NCBI GenBank assembly: GCA_002007465.1
Contig: LNAC01000339.1
Span: 434,001 to 498,000 of the forward strand
Origin: Ailurus styani
Taxonomy: Eukaryota > Chordata > Mammalia > Carnivora > Ailuridae
Direction: 5' to 3'
DNA: 64,000 bases
Shown here: in pieces, positions 49,020-61,600 of the stretch
How positions within the stretch are numbered: the first letter of the stretch is position 1
How the letters are laid out: each line of letters opens with the position of its first letter
Program-made: the position numbers and the translations under genes
The notes under the pieces: generated by a model
What the model saw: the letters and a program-made list of their open reading frames with translations, nothing else
Databases searched by the model: none
What the model was told of the DNA's origin: nothing

Positions 49020-50492
49020 GCATCCAAATCAGGAAGGAAGAAGTAAAACTTCCACTATTTGCAGATGACATGATACTCTATATAGAAAACCAGAAAGATT
49101 CAACCACAAAAACCTGCTAGAACTGATAAACAAATACAGTAAAGTTGCAGGATACAAAATCAATCTACAGAAATCTGTCCTATTTCTATATATCAATAAC
49201 GAAGTGCAGAAAGAGAAATTAAGAAAACAATCTTATTTACAATCACACCAAAAATAATAAGATACCTGGGAATAAATGTATTCAAAGAGGTGAAAGACTT
49301 GTACTCTGAAAACTATAAAACACTGATGAAAGAAAGTGAAAATGACACAAAGAAATGGAAAGACAGTCCGTGTTTTTGCGTTGGAAGAACAATTATTGTT
49401 AAAATGTCTATACTACCCAGTGCAGTCAACACATTTAATGCAATCCCTATCAAAATACCACCAGCATTTTTCACAGAGCTAGAACAAACAACCCTAAAAT
49501 TTGTATGGAACCATGAAAGACCCCAAATAGCCAAAGCAATTTTGAAAAAGAAAAGCAAAGCTGGAGGCATCGCAGTTGTGGACTTCAAGTTATATTACAA
49601 AGCTGCAGTGATCAAAACAGTATAGTGTTGGCACAAAACAGACACATAAATCAATAGGACCAAATAGAAAACCCAGAAATGAACCACAACTGTATGGTCA
49701 ACTAATATTCAACAAAGCAGGAAAGAGTATCCAGTGAGAAAAATCTCTTCAACAAATGGGGCTGGAAAAACTGGACAGCAACATGCAGAAGAATGAAGCT
49801 CGACAACTTTCTCACAGCATACACAAAGATAAATTTAAGATGGATGAAAGTCCTAAATGTGAGACAGGAAACCATCAAAATCCTGGAGAAGAACAGAAGC
49901 AGCAATGTTTCTGATATCATCAATAGCAACTTCTTACTAGATCTGTTTCTGTTTCCTAAGGCAAGGGAAACAAAAACAAAAATAAACTATTGGAACTATA
50001 GCAAAATAAAAAGCTTCTGCACAGTGAAAAAAAATCAACAAAACTAAAAGGCAACCTATGGAATTTGCAAATGACATATCTCTAAAAGGTTAGTTTCCAA
50101 AATCTGTAAAGAAGTTATAAAACTCAACACAAAAAAATCCCACAAATAATCCAATAAAAATTGGCAGAGGACATGAACAGACATTTCCCCAAAGAAGAAA
50201 TACAGATGAAACACACACATGAAAATATGCTCAGCATCACTTATCATCAAGGAAATGCAAATCAAAAACCATAATGAGGTATCATCTCACACCTGTTGGA
50301 ATGGCTAAAATCAAAAGCCATGTGATGTGGAGAAAAAGGAACACTTTTGCACTGTTGGTGAGAATGCAAACTGGTGCAGCCACTGTGGAAAACAGTATGG
50401 AGTTTCCTCAAAAAATTAAAAATACAACTAACCTATGATAGAGCTGTTACACAACTAGGTATTTACCCAAAGAATATAAAAACAATAATTCA

Positions 50493-50688
50493 GGGGCACC
50501 TGGTTGGCTCAGTCGTTAAGCAGCTGCCTTTGGCTCGGGTCATGATCCCAGAGTCCTGACATGGAGCTCAGCATCTGGCTCCCTGCTCAGCGGGAAGCCT
50601 GCTTCTCCCTCTCCCACTCCCCCAGCTTGTGTTTCCTCTCTTGCTCTCTCTCTCCCTGTCAAATAAATAAATAAAATCTTTAAAAAGT
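50493..50688 (+). mobile_element. Can-SINE in ORF2 3' part
   Basis: Starts 'ggggcacctggttggctcag'. TSD 'aacaataattca' (50481-50492) and 'aacactaattca' (50689-50700), one mismatch. Tail (AAATA)n AAAATCTTTAAAAA. Confidence 0.93.
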
Positions 50689-51145
50689 AACACTAATTCA
50701 AAGGAATACATGCACCATGATGTTTATAACAGCATTATTTACGATAGACAAAATATAGAAGCAGCCCAATTGTCCATCAATTGAAGAATGAATAAAGAAG
50801 AAGTAGTATAGACAATGGAATATTATTCATCCATAAAAAAGAATGAAATCCTGCCATTTTCAATGATAGATGCTATGGATAGAGCTAGAGTATAATGTTA
50901 AGTGAAATAAGTCAGTCAGAGAAAGACAAATACCATATATTTTCACTCATATGTGGAATTTAAGGAACAAACATAGGGGAGAAAGAAAGAGACAAATCAA
51001 GAACCAGACTCTAACCTATAGAGAACAAACTGATGATTATCAGAGGGTAAGAGGGTGGGGAGATGGGTTAAATAAGTGATAGAGATTAAGGAGTGTGCTT
51101 GTGCTGAGCATCAGGTAATTTAAATAAAAACTTTTAAAAAATGAT

Positions 51146-51599
51146 TTAAATAATTTTTGGACAAAGATATAAAAATAAAATTGAGGGTTTTTAACGTGTG
51201 ACAGTGAGAATGTTTAACATTATCCCCATGAAATGCAAATAAAATTTTATAAAAATAAAATCATTATATTTGCACTTATTTTCAAAATAAAAATAAGAAC
51301 ATTCAGAAAAGTAATCTAGGAAAAGATAACCAATCATAACTACATAAAATTGAAATGCACTAATAATTATAAATCATAAATTAAATAAAAAGTAAAACAC
51401 AAATAGCATAAATATGTCTGAGTGCAGGTTTTTTGACAAGAGCAATAATATAAACAGTATTTCTATAAAGGTTTTTAGAGAAAAATATAAAATACACAAT
51501 GTGCACCATTAGGAATGGGAAATTAACATAGATATACAAGAAATAAAAAGATATACAATAATTAAAAAGACAAGCAATGAAAAGTGTTTGTTAAGAATG
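51146..51599. other. AT-rich spacer
   Basis: Very A/T-rich sequence just beyond the L1 3' end; no recognised feature. Confidence 0.45.
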
Positions 51600-51611
51600 A
51601 AAAGAAACTAG

Positions 51612-51792
51612 GGGTGCCTGGGTGGCTCAGGGTTAAGCATTGGACTCTTCATTTCAGTTCAGGTCTGATCTCAGCATTATGAGATCCATCCCAGTGTCGG
51701 GTTCTGCACTGGGGGGTGAAGCCTGCTTAAGATTCTCTCTCTCCCTCTCCCTCTGCCCCATGCGTGCACTCTCTCTCTCTGTCTAAAAAAAA

Positions 51793-51855
<63 letters not shown>

Positions 51856-51866
51856 GAGAAGAAAAG
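51612..51866 (+). mobile_element. Can-SINE with (GAAA)n tail and perfect TSD
   Basis: TSD 'aaaagaaactag' at 51600-51611 and 51867-51878, identical. Body has 'gtgcctgggtggctcagg' and a shortened anticodon-region. Tail expanded to about 15 GAAA units (51794-51855). Confidence 0.94.
51794..51855. repeat. (GAAA)n microsatellite
   Basis: Pure tetranucleotide run grown from the SINE A tail, followed by GAGAAGAAAAG variants. Probably polymorphic. Confidence 0.93.
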
Positions 51867-51879
51867 AAAAGAAACTAGA

Positions 51880-52955
51880 GCCCTAATATATTATTGCTGA
51901 GAATATAAATGCTGCAATCACTTGGCAAAGCAGGTTGGCAATTTCTTGTACTGTATAGTTAAGCATAAATTTACTGTATAATCCAGTGTATTGTTTTCCT
52001 ATTAATGGTATAACAAATGGATAAATTAGTAGCTTAAAACAACACAAATTTATTAACCTCCACTTCTAGTGGTCGTAAGTCCCAAATAGTCTCCCATTGT
52101 GTTAACATCATTCCATTCCTTCCGGAGGCTCTATGGAAGAATCCATTTTCCTCCCTTTTCAAACCTTGAAAAGACCAGCATTCCTTGGCTTATGATCCTT
52201 TCTTTCATCTTCAAAATCAGCAGTGTAGCATTTTGAAAATTTCTTTCTTCCTCTGACCTCTGCTTCCATCACCACATTTCCTTTCAGACACTAACAATCC
52301 TGCATCCTACATCTCTCTGATAAGAACCCCTGTGTTTGCATTGAGCACACCTGAAAAAGCCAGGGTAATCTCCCTTGTTAGAGTGGTTAATCACGTCTAT
52401 AAAATATGTTTTGTTTTGAAAGGTAGCATAGTAACAGTTCCCATGGATTCAACATGGACATCTTTGGGGGCTAGTTTCTCTATCTACTATATCCAGTAAT
52501 TCTACCCCTAGTATCCACTCAATACAAATGAAAGCCTTTGTCCATACAATCTTTGTATATGAGTGTTCATAGCAGCATTGTTCACTCATAATAGCCAAAT
52601 ACTGGAAACTATCCAATGTCCATCAACTGGTATATGGATAAAAGGAACAAGATATTGACAGGTACTAAAACACAGATAAACTTCAAAAACATCATGGTAT
52701 GTGAAAAAGCTGGAGTCAATAGACCACACATTGTATTTCATTTACATAAAGTTCCAGAAAAGGCAAAACTGCAGGCAGAAAGTAAATTAGTGGTTGCCTG
52801 GAGGTGGGGTAGGAACAGGGAATTACTGCACATATTCTACAATTGGACTGTGGCGATGCTTGCATAATTCTGTAGATTCACTAAAAATATTACATTGTAT
52901 ACTGAAAACAAGGAGATTTTATATTATGTGAATTATGCCTCAATAAAGCTGATTC
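51880..52955 (+). mobile_element. Old L1 3' fragment (plus strand), split by LTR-like element
   Basis: 51880-51984 and 52493-52955 are continuous L1M ORF2 C-terminus and 3' UTR ('agcagcattgttcactcata', 'gtggttgcctggaggtgggg', 'aattatgcctcaataaagct'). Joining them across the insertion restores 'taatccagtaattctacccc'. The frame at 52616-52867 is L1-derived. Confidence 0.78.
51985..52492 (-). mobile_element. LTR-like element, MaLR/ERVL class (minus strand)
   Basis: Minus-strand relative of 38683-39150: 'agtagcttaaaacaacaca' is the reverse of the 'taagccacc' end, with AATAAA on the minus strand at 52049-52054 and 'ggaggctctatggaagaatc' as the reverse of the agcctccaga-side block. Inserted in L1; the shared 'ccagt' at both junctions fits a 5-bp target duplication, as for ERVL elements. 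No internal region. Confidence 0.6.
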
Positions 52956-53699
52956 AAATTTTAATCCATTCCATTGAAATATTAGCAAATTCATGGAGCA
53001 ACAGGACAGTATGTAAGAATTTATTATACTCCTTATAACATTTTTGCAAACCTAACAAAATATAAAAAAATTTTTGAACTATTTCAAATATTTTTAAATA
53101 TAATACTGAAGGGAAACATATGTCTTGAAGTGTGTGATTACTTTCTGAAAAAGGCACAAAAATTTTTTCACTAGGAAAATCTTGTTGATTTAAATATTTA
53201 AATTTCCTGAGTGGCTAATGACATTAAAAATAAAATTAAGCAAATTACAATCACGGTGTTCATTACAGCCTGTTTCTCATGTCGTGTTGTACACAAGGCC
53301 TTTATAGCTACCCAGTTGCTCTGTGCAACCGGGGTGGGATTTGGGTTTTACTATGCAAGTGATTTAGATGAGAAGTGAATTCAGCTCCCAGTTAAAATTA
53401 AAGTGTGGAAGGGCCTGGGGTCCCAGAGACAGCACAGTCATGGACTAAGCAATGAAGTGGCTGCTTTCTGATCTAGCAAATAAGAAGTAATCCAAAAGCA
53501 GCAGCACCTATAGCAGTACCGTTTGGTGGTATGTATCTGGGAGGCATTCACAGAGCTGAAACTTTGTGATGTTCCTTCTCTCTGGCAATGGCTCTGGCAA
53601 TGGTTCTGTAAGCAGGAGAAACCCCTTTACCCCTTTTTGAGTTACAGCTGACTCTTCTGCCACTGAGTTTTGAGTTATTTTTTGGAGAAAAATAATATT
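52956..53699. other. Single-copy DNA
   Basis: No recognised repeat or gene. Locally more GC-rich at 53270-53640, but no open frame with exon character. Confidence 0.45.
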
Positions 53700-54396
53700 T
53701 TATTTACATGACAGAGAGTTGCTACTTTTAATGTATAAAGAACTTTTAGAAATAAATAAGCAAAAGATGAATGCCCTAGTTAAAAAGAGCAATTTACTTA
53801 AGAACATTTATAATAACTAAACATATGAGAAGATGCTCAATCACACACAAATAAAAAATCAAATTAAAGAAATAATGTGTTATTTTTCATGTTTTAAGTT
53901 GGCAACTTTGAAAAGAATACTATCCACTAAAAGCAAAACTGAAAGTAATAAGCAGTATTTTATACTTTGGGTAAAGATGTAAATAGATACTAACTTATGG
54001 CGAATATTGGTAATATTTTAGAAAATTTTAAGTAATATTCAGTTTGATCCAGAAATTTCTTTTTGGGAATTTATATAAAGAAATAGTTCATTCTCTGATC
54101 CCTGGAGCCTTGAACACTGCATATCACTGGTAGATACTCCATAAATACTTATTTATACTCTTTGTGGAAAGATATTTACAAAAGTCTTGTTACAGCAGCA
54201 TTGAAAAATACAAAATGTTGGAAATAACAAAATTTAAATCAATATGGGATCAGTTAAATTATAAAATAGTGAAATGCTGTGCAATCATCAGAGCCAAACA
54301 GGTAGGTCTATATGTATGTATGAACACTTGTTAAGAACCAGTTGTTATAATAAAATCACATTGCTGTCAAATTCAGAAGTCATAAAGTAAATTATT
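53700..54396 (+). mobile_element. Old L1ME-type 3' fragment (plus strand)
   Basis: Decayed ORF2 C-terminal and 3' text ('aatatttactaaacatatga' style, 'ttacagcagcattgaaaaat', 'ggatcagttaaattataaaa', 'gtgaaatgctgtgcaatca'). A short block at 54107-54160 ('actggtagatactccataaa') looks like a MIR/L2 tail inserted into it. Confidence 0.6.
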
Positions 54397-54409
54397 GGTA
54401 CTTTTTAAA

Positions 54410-54618
54410 AATTTTTAAAAATATGTATTTATTTATTTGAGAGAGAGAAAGAGGGACAGAGGGAGAGGGAGAAAAAGTCCCAAGCAGACTCTGTGCTGAA
54501 CTCAGAGCCCCACATGGGGCTCGATCTCATGACCCTTGAGATCACAAACCATGAGATCACAACCTGAGCCAGAACAAAGAGTTAGACACCTAACTGAGTA
54601 TACCACCCAGGTGCTCCA
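54410..54618 (-). mobile_element. Older Can-SINE (minus strand)
   Basis: TSD 54397-54409 and 54619-54631 ('ggtactttttaaa' type, one mismatch). Contains an internal duplication of 'gagatcacaa..catgag' near 54538-54565, lengthening the B-box side. Confidence 0.88.
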
Positions 54619-54653
54619 GGTACATTTTAAATTTAGAATTTACATATGGCAGT

Positions 54654-54655
<2 letters not shown>

Positions 54656-54693
<38 letters not shown>
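54656..54693. repeat. (AC)n microsatellite, 19 units
   Basis: Uninterrupted AC repeats shortly after the SINE. Confidence 0.95.
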
Positions 54694-54695
<2 letters not shown>

Positions 54696-55016
54696 TTAAA
54701 TGTGCTCATATACACACCAAACCCTCACCTCAAAAGAAAATATAAACACATAGGAATAAAATGTAACTAATTGTGATAAATACACTTGCATAATATATGA
54801 AAGATAAAGGATTTTATGTCTAATAAAGTGTTGTATAGAAGCAATAAAATGTACAATTCCTACCAAGATGACAATGCATATAGATGTATCTGAATTTTTC
54901 TTCCTCCTAGTTGCCTTTTCTCCTTTCCGGAGTGAGACCGTCATGTGAGGAGGCACACTAGCAGAAACCTGGAAGGGCAATTAATTAAACAGGTCCACTA
55001 CTACCTGACGGAGATA
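54694..55016. other. Single-copy DNA
   Basis: No feature recognised. Confidence 0.4.
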
Positions 55017-55531
55017 AAGACATCAATAGCTTTTTTTTTTTAATCCTGGTGGGATCAAAGGTCCTGAAGCAGAGAGGAGGGCTTATCTAGCTTTGGGACC
55101 AGGGACAAAATTTTAAACAGGGACCACTATTATTCCATGAAGGATTTTCCTGCAAATAAAAAAAAAGCCAACTACATTCCTCTCTTTTGAGTACATGATT
55201 TAGCCTGAGAATCATTAGAGTTTTCAGCCCCTATTCATCCTCTCATTGGTCATTCTTGTGCAGTGTGATTCTTGTATAATCATAAATGATGTCCCTGGAC
55301 ATGAATTCACTGAAATGCTCAGGAGAAAACAAAGTACTGTCAATAATAGTGAGAAGGCCTTCCCTGACTTGTTTCTCTGTCAGGTTCACATCTAATTCTA
55401 GAAAGGCTTGTGTCTGATGATTTACTTGTGAACACCTAGAGACGGATCTCTGATGATCTACAATTGATCCCCAGTCACAAAAATATAAATTAGTGTGCTT
55501 AAGCAAGAGAAATAACAACATAAGACATCAA
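55017..55531 (-). pseudogene. Possible 5'-truncated mRNA retrocopy, source unknown
   Basis: On the plus strand, a T(11) run at 55031-55041 is preceded by 'aagacatcaa' (55017-55026), and the same 10-mer recurs at 55522-55531. Read on the minus strand this is a segment of about 480 bp ending in A(11) between direct repeats, as expected of an L1-mobilised transcript. Its 5' part is open for 92 codons (55521 to 55243), ending at a TGA; the frame contains acidic and hydrophobic residues such as 'LTEKQVREGLLTIID' and looks more protein-like than other frames here. I do not recognise the protein. No AATAAA lies in the usual place before the A run, and the 3' repeat is followed by 4 nt before poly-T, which weakens the case. 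Alternatives: chance frame, or a real terminal exon with acceptor near 55505. Confidence 0.35.
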
Positions 55532-55539
55532 AGAAGCAA

Positions 55540-58360
55540 AAAAAGACAAGATGCATACCTAGAACAAGTAAATAAAACTGAGACTTTTAAGTAAAAAGCA
55601 GTAAGAGATCTCTACATTTTAAAATCAAGAATAAGATGTTTATAATGATTTTTAAAATAACTTTATAATTTAAAATTCAGTCAACAAACTAAAAAAAAGT
55701 GGTTGATCAATATTGAGAATTATTGGATTAGAATGTCAAAAGGAATGATGCCAAAACGTGGCAAAATAAAGAACAAAAATAGAACTAGTAAAACCAAAGA
55801 TAAAAAACTTAGAGAATAGCTTCAGAACATATACAAATGTAGACAGTCCAGAATGAGCAAAAAGTACAGAAGTGACAAATAAGCAAGTAATAGAAGATTA
55901 TTTATGTTTATGATAAGAAAAAAAGACTGATTCTTCAGATGGAAAGGGCTCATTGAAATTCAAGCAAGATTAATTTATTAAAGAGATGTAGACACATGTC
56001 TTTGAAATCCTTGAATAACAAATTTAAGGAGAGAATCTTAGAAACTTTCCTACAGAAAGAACAAACTTCTTATCAGGGAATGATGATCAGACTTTTCACA
56101 TCTGGTACAGAAAACAAGATGATGATCAAATAACATCTACAGTCTACTGAGAGAAAAGGATCTGCCTTTCAAGAATTCCATAGCCAGACAAGATACCATT
56201 CCCCCGTCAAAAAGAAAGATAGCACTATGTAAATTGTAGAGAGACTGTCAGAGCACAGTTGATACATTCTTTTAACTCAGTAAAATTGAATAAAAACATG
56301 GATCTCAAAAGTGAGAAAGATAAAAATAAACAAACATCTATACCTGTGTACATGTGTGCATGAGACTACATGAGTGTGTGTGTGTGTGTGAATGTACGTG
56401 ACATACATATTTAACAATAATTTTTGATTCTCTCTTTTAACTATCCTATCACCTTGGGATAGGCTCAGTCTTCTTACTAGAAGCAAAGGAAGACTTTAAA
56501 ATAGCAAGCAGCCATGTGGTTAATAAAGCAAGCCAAATCACAAAATATACTATTCCTATTTCCAGGATCTCCACTTAGAAGTCCACCAGCAGTTGTTCAT
56601 TTATACTGACTTGAATCATATTATGTGAAATGCTATAGCTCTGCAATTACCAAGAAACTCTTGAGCTCTCAGGATTAAAATAATGACTCTTGTTTATAAC
56701 CCAAAAGCACTTTCTGATAACTTCATTGTCTGAAGCTCTCCTATATTTTTTATAGGAATTATCCTTACATGGAGCTAGTTAGACCAATTTACCACACTTA
56801 CAGCCTTTTGTAGCTTTTTGCATGCAACTTTCCTTAACAAAACATCATTGTCATGAGGAAGAGCTTGCAACCAAAGCTATTGGTAGTGGGACCGGTACTT
56901 GGACTTCTTGTACCATTTGGCTGAACTCTATGTTCTTGACCCACCTACTTTTATAGGTGAAAGATTAAAATCAATGTGACATCCTCCACACTTAATGCTT
57001 TTCCTAATGTCTCGTTTCCAATAAATGCACACCTAATATATTTCCTCCTTAAAAAAATAAGGAACGCTTCTGATGCCTCTTTGTTTACAAAATGTTATAA
57101 AATTATTTAGGAATGCTTCAGCTTCCTCTTCCTGTATCACAGCCATTGAGGGGGGCATGTATTGAGATGATCAGGTCAAATGATAGAAACACAGCTTAGG
57201 GAGCTTCCCTTCAGAACTGTTAAAGCTCCTACAAACTTTGCATAAATAAGAAATAAACTTTAATGTGCAAAGCAACTGAGATTTGGAGATTTTCTCCACC
57301 CCTACATAACATAACTTAGCTCATTCTAAATAATACAGGAAGCAAAAAACAGAAGTGGGGAAGTTAATGTTTCCTAAAGCTTTTATCTTGGATTGTCATT
57401 TGCTTTGATTAATATAATAAAGAAAAGAAGATATATCAAATTACGATTGTTAGGGATAGAAAGATAAGCATCACCATATTGAAAAGCATAGTAGAACATA
57501 ATTAGCAAGGCAAAAAAGGGAAATAACACAAGTATAATAAAGCCAGCAAAATAATAAAAAGAAAAAGGAAACAAAAGCAAAGTAAAATAAATAGCCAACA
57601 TAAAATAAAATGCAAGTAATAAAAACAATTATATCATTTATAACACTAAATGTGAACATACTGAATTTCTTGATTAGAGAGGATAATTGTTAGAATGGGT
57701 AAAACAAAATCTACACATATGTTGTTTACCAAAAAAAATTTAAAATAAAGTGATAAAAACAAGTTAGAAATAAGAGAGAGGCAAAAGACTCCTAGACAAC
57801 TGTGAACAATAGAAATTAATCTTGAGAAAGCAGGGGAAAGACTAAAAAGAGGACAAAACAAACTGGGAGGAGCTAAATGATGAATTTTAAAACTGAAATT
57901 CATAAATGGGAAAAGAAAATATAATAGAAAAATTTAGCAAACAAAACAGGTTGGGGTTTTTTTTTGGCAAGAGTAAAGAAATAGATAAAACTTTAGAATC
58001 TCAACAAACATACAAATTTTATAAGGGAATATCTTCTTATTAATTAACTATTCCTGGACACTAGATGTAGACACTAACTACACAGCTGGGCAATTGTGGC
58101 AGTTCTGTTCATATCTCAGGACCTTCATAATTAAAACTATTGGCAACACTATTCATCAGTTGAGGGCTAGGTAAAGAGTGATACAACAGCCACCAAATGG
58201 AACACTTGATATAAAACAATATATGATAATGTACATAAACAGTTATAGTCATGGAAAGGCACACACATTTTAAAAATAAATTGATAGGCTACAAACATCA
58301 TGTATGATATGAACATGTAATAATTTCTATGTACATCAAGGATAGTATCTGAAAGGATTT
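55540..58360 (+). mobile_element. Ancient L1ME/HAL1-type fragments (plus strand)
   Basis: 55780-56230 resembles L1M/HAL1 ORF1 text ('gctcattgaaattcaagcaa', 'gagaaaaggatctgcctttc', 'agaattccatagccagacaa'). 57500-58050 resembles an early ORF2 stretch, and 58140-58350 a 3' part. Very decayed, with gaps. 56250-57400 contains mostly unassignable sequence with a (TG)n run at about 56373-56390. Confidence 0.45.
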
Positions 58361-58377
58361 AGATGATAGAATTTTTA

Positions 58378-58597
58378 TTTTTTTTATTTTTTTTATTTTT
58401 ATTTTATTTTTTTTAAAGATTTTATTTATTTATTTGACACAGAGAGAGAGATCACAAGTAGGCAGAGAGGCAGGCAGAGGAGGAAGCAGGCTCCCTGCTG
58501 AGCAGAGAGCCCGACGCGGGCCTCGATCCCAGGACGCTGGGATCATGACCTGAGCCGAAAGCAGAGGCTTTAACCCACTGAGCCACCCAGGCGCCCA
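58378..58597 (-). mobile_element. Young Can-SINE with perfect 17-bp TSD
   Basis: TSD 'agatgatagaattttta' at 58361-58377 and 58598-58614, identical. Long T-rich tail, (AAATA), 'atcacaagtaggcagagag', and body retaining 'agcccgacgcgggcctcgat' with several CpGs. One of the youngest insertions in the window. Confidence 0.97.
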
Positions 58598-58614
58598 AGA
58601 TGATAGAATTTTTA

Positions 58615-61600
58615 ATGATAACTTTGCTACCTTCTTGTTAATTCTTTTTTAGGATTTGAATTACTCTTCTGTATTAATATTGCTTTTATGAGGAAATATA
58701 CTTTTCACTTTGAAAAATAGAACAAAATAATGAGTTCTGGGCATTTTTAACAAATGAGCTCAGAGAGAGGTCACAAATATTTCAAAATTATATACTGATT
58801 GCTTTTGTATATAAATCAGTCTTAGGGACCATCGTCAAGGAAAGGGCTAGGTTTAGATTTAAAATCATTGGATGAGACAATAAAGCATTATTTTTTGCTT
58901 CATAGTAAGTTTAGCTCATTATCTGCCTGTAAAAAATGCAAAGGGAAAGCAGTTCTTTGTAGGATAGCAATTAATAGCTTCCTAACAATTGAGGTTGGCC
59001 TACCAAAAATTATTTAACTTTGGACTCACTCAGAACTTTCTAAACTTCTCCCATATTTTTTACCTTATTTCTGAGATAAGTTTTAACATTTTTCATATTT
59101 CATATTAATATGTATGCATATTTTACTAAAATAGAATTCATATTAATGCATACATTAAACCAATTTATAATTTCAAGAAGACACACTTAAACACAAGGAG
59201 GTTGTCAAGATAATCTGATGAGTTTAAGTATATAGAAACAGTTGGCTGATAGACAAGGCTAATTAGAATTTACTTATCTCCTGTATATGGAAACTGCATT
59301 TCTGAAGTCATTGTTGAGTAAGAGGACAGTTTTTGCTTTCCTGATGATAAGATACCTCTGATTCAGAGTGGTCTCTACTTTCTATTTGAACAAGTATCCT
59401 TAAATATTTCATATCTCCCAATTAATCTTTAAACTCTTTTGACCTATTCTTAGTAAATTTGGCAACAAAAATTTTCCCTAGAGAAGACAGTAAAAATCAT
59501 GAGGTAAAAATCTATCATTTGGATCTTAATCTAGTTAATCTAAATATACTGAGGGCCTAAAAACACATGACTTTATTGTGACTATTAAGAATACAAAGGG
59601 AATAGAATAGAGTAACTTTCCTTCAAACATCCTCATAGAAGCCTGAGGAGAAGAATAATGTGAGATTAAAATTATAAGAAAAAATTATAATAATTTTTGT
59701 AGTATTTCTGCAAAACTCCAACAAAACTCCAACAAAAGAGAAGTTATTTATTAGGCATTTGTTTAAGTACTTACTATGACTTAACTACTGAGATATATAT
59801 CTCTACCAAACAAAGTCTATAATGCCTCTGGCATTAAAGGAAACAAGTTAATTCAGGAAAGTGTGGCTTCAGATTCAATAATTGGCTTCTATTAGACATG
59901 ATGTCCTGTCATTCTTAGTGGTGATATACAGCTCTTCTAAGTACACAACATATCAGTGGAGGATTTATAGCTCACAAATAATTTATTTTATTTTATAAAC
60001 CAAGAAAGAATATCTGTGTTAATACATTTTATATAATTCATAAATAAATGCTTTAAAATAAAGTATAAAAATTCCACAATTTTTGGTTTTACAAAAGGCC
60101 TTATTTTAAGGCCTGTATCACATGAGGATTTGTGGAGAAGAAATATATGGAAAATAAGTATAATGTAGTGTTTTCAGTGTAGAAGGCAGAAATGCTCTCT
60201 TCCCAGCTCCTCGAAAATGTCTAGACCTATAAATCCACTGCATTTTATGGCAAAGGGGAATTAAGCTGATCTTAAAACAGAGATATTGTCCCTGGTTATT
60301 TGACTGAACCAATTTGAGATGGCTTCTTAGAAGTGGAAAGGGGAGGCAAAAAGGATGTGTGAGAAAAATAGGTGATGATGGGAAAGAAGGAAGAAGGAAG
60401 GAAAGTAGAAAGAAGGAGGAAGGAATGAAGAGTGGGAAGGAGATGGTTCACCTTCCACTCCTGATTTATTAGGAATTCATTTTCAGTTCAAGCACAGCAA
60501 CTAAAGTATGGCCACTGTAATTATATATTTAGGAAGTTTTCCCCTCCATGAATCCATTTGCAGGAATAATGGCCACAGCAACAGGAAGGCCAAAAGTATA
60601 TATATAGAAAGAGATCCTAAATGTAGAATGGAAAGAAAATGTGAATTTAAAAATCATTATGCAAAATATGAGTATTCCCTTCTTTAGTTGAATTAGGCCA
60701 GTGGCTGGGACTTAGATATTTGTTTTTAATCAAAATTTTGCCCCAGCATTATTTATAGCAATATACTTTAAGCTGTGTAAGAGAAAATATTTACATGGTA
60801 GGTCATTTTCTATTTGTCATAATTTTCCTAAACTCAGATTGTATTCTGCATTCCAAAATTTATCCTTTTCTTCTTTTTCTAAGTCCATTTTTGGAGCTAT
60901 GCTCTCACTCTTTGAATTTATACCATTTATAGTGCATGCTTATTTGTCTCAGTTAACAATCCACCTTATGAATATCAGAAATATTAAGAGTGAGTTGAAA
61001 AAAATCAGGATGCTGACTCTGTTGGCTTGCATTTTACAAAATTTGAATTTTCCCATTGATCAAAATTTTCTGAAGTTTAAGCCCACTGATGTTTAGATAT
61101 ATCTAACACATTGCAATAGCTTAGTGAATTTATTTGCAAAGCATTTCTAAGTTCATTAAAAAAGAAGCTATCTCAATCATAAAAAGTATTTTTAGACTTA
61201 CAAAATATACATTTATAAGAAAAGAAAGCTTTGCAAAATAATACTACCACTTAAAATAACAAATACAAAAATATTTTGTACAGTGTATTATATTCAAATA
61301 TATCATGGTATATCTAGGTATCATGCTTATATATGTATGTAAACAATTTTTCATCCAAACACATGAAATATGGACTATTAGGGAATGATGACTCTGAAAT
61401 TTTGATTATATAGAAGTTTCTAAGCAAGTCTTTGTTTTGTTTAGTATAAACTTATTGGATCATTTCATATAGTGACCAAAAATAACTGAATTCATATTAT
61501 TTTGTGAAATTATTTAGGATAAGATTATAATAATGAAGTGGCATTTAATTCAAACACCCTCTAAGTAGATTTTTACTGCTTCACATTAACTTGTTAATTT

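Larger units (their letters stand above)
44113..51145 (+). mobile_element. Near full-span plus-strand L1 with nested insertions
   Basis: 5' end 'gtggaagatggcagcagagt', 5' UTR to about 45480, ORF1-like coiled-coil region about 45490-46270 (now broken), inter-ORF region, ORF2 start near 46707 (open text 'LNANGLNAPIKRHR'), endonuclease 47500-48110, RT side 48360-48800, FADD region near 49065, ORF2 C-terminus to 50480, 3' UTR ending about 51145. Interrupted by SINEs at 44907, 47283, 48806 and 50493, a 5'-inverted L1 (46813-47273) and an AT palindrome. The stretch between the RT N-side and FADD is missing at the 48806 SINE. Several frames of 110-150 codons survive, but none is a working ORF2. Confidence 0.85.

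Noticed and set aside
54107..54160. Separate MIR insertion in the old L1
   Set aside because: The resemblance covers only the last 50 bp of a MIR/L2 tail; too short to list as its own feature.
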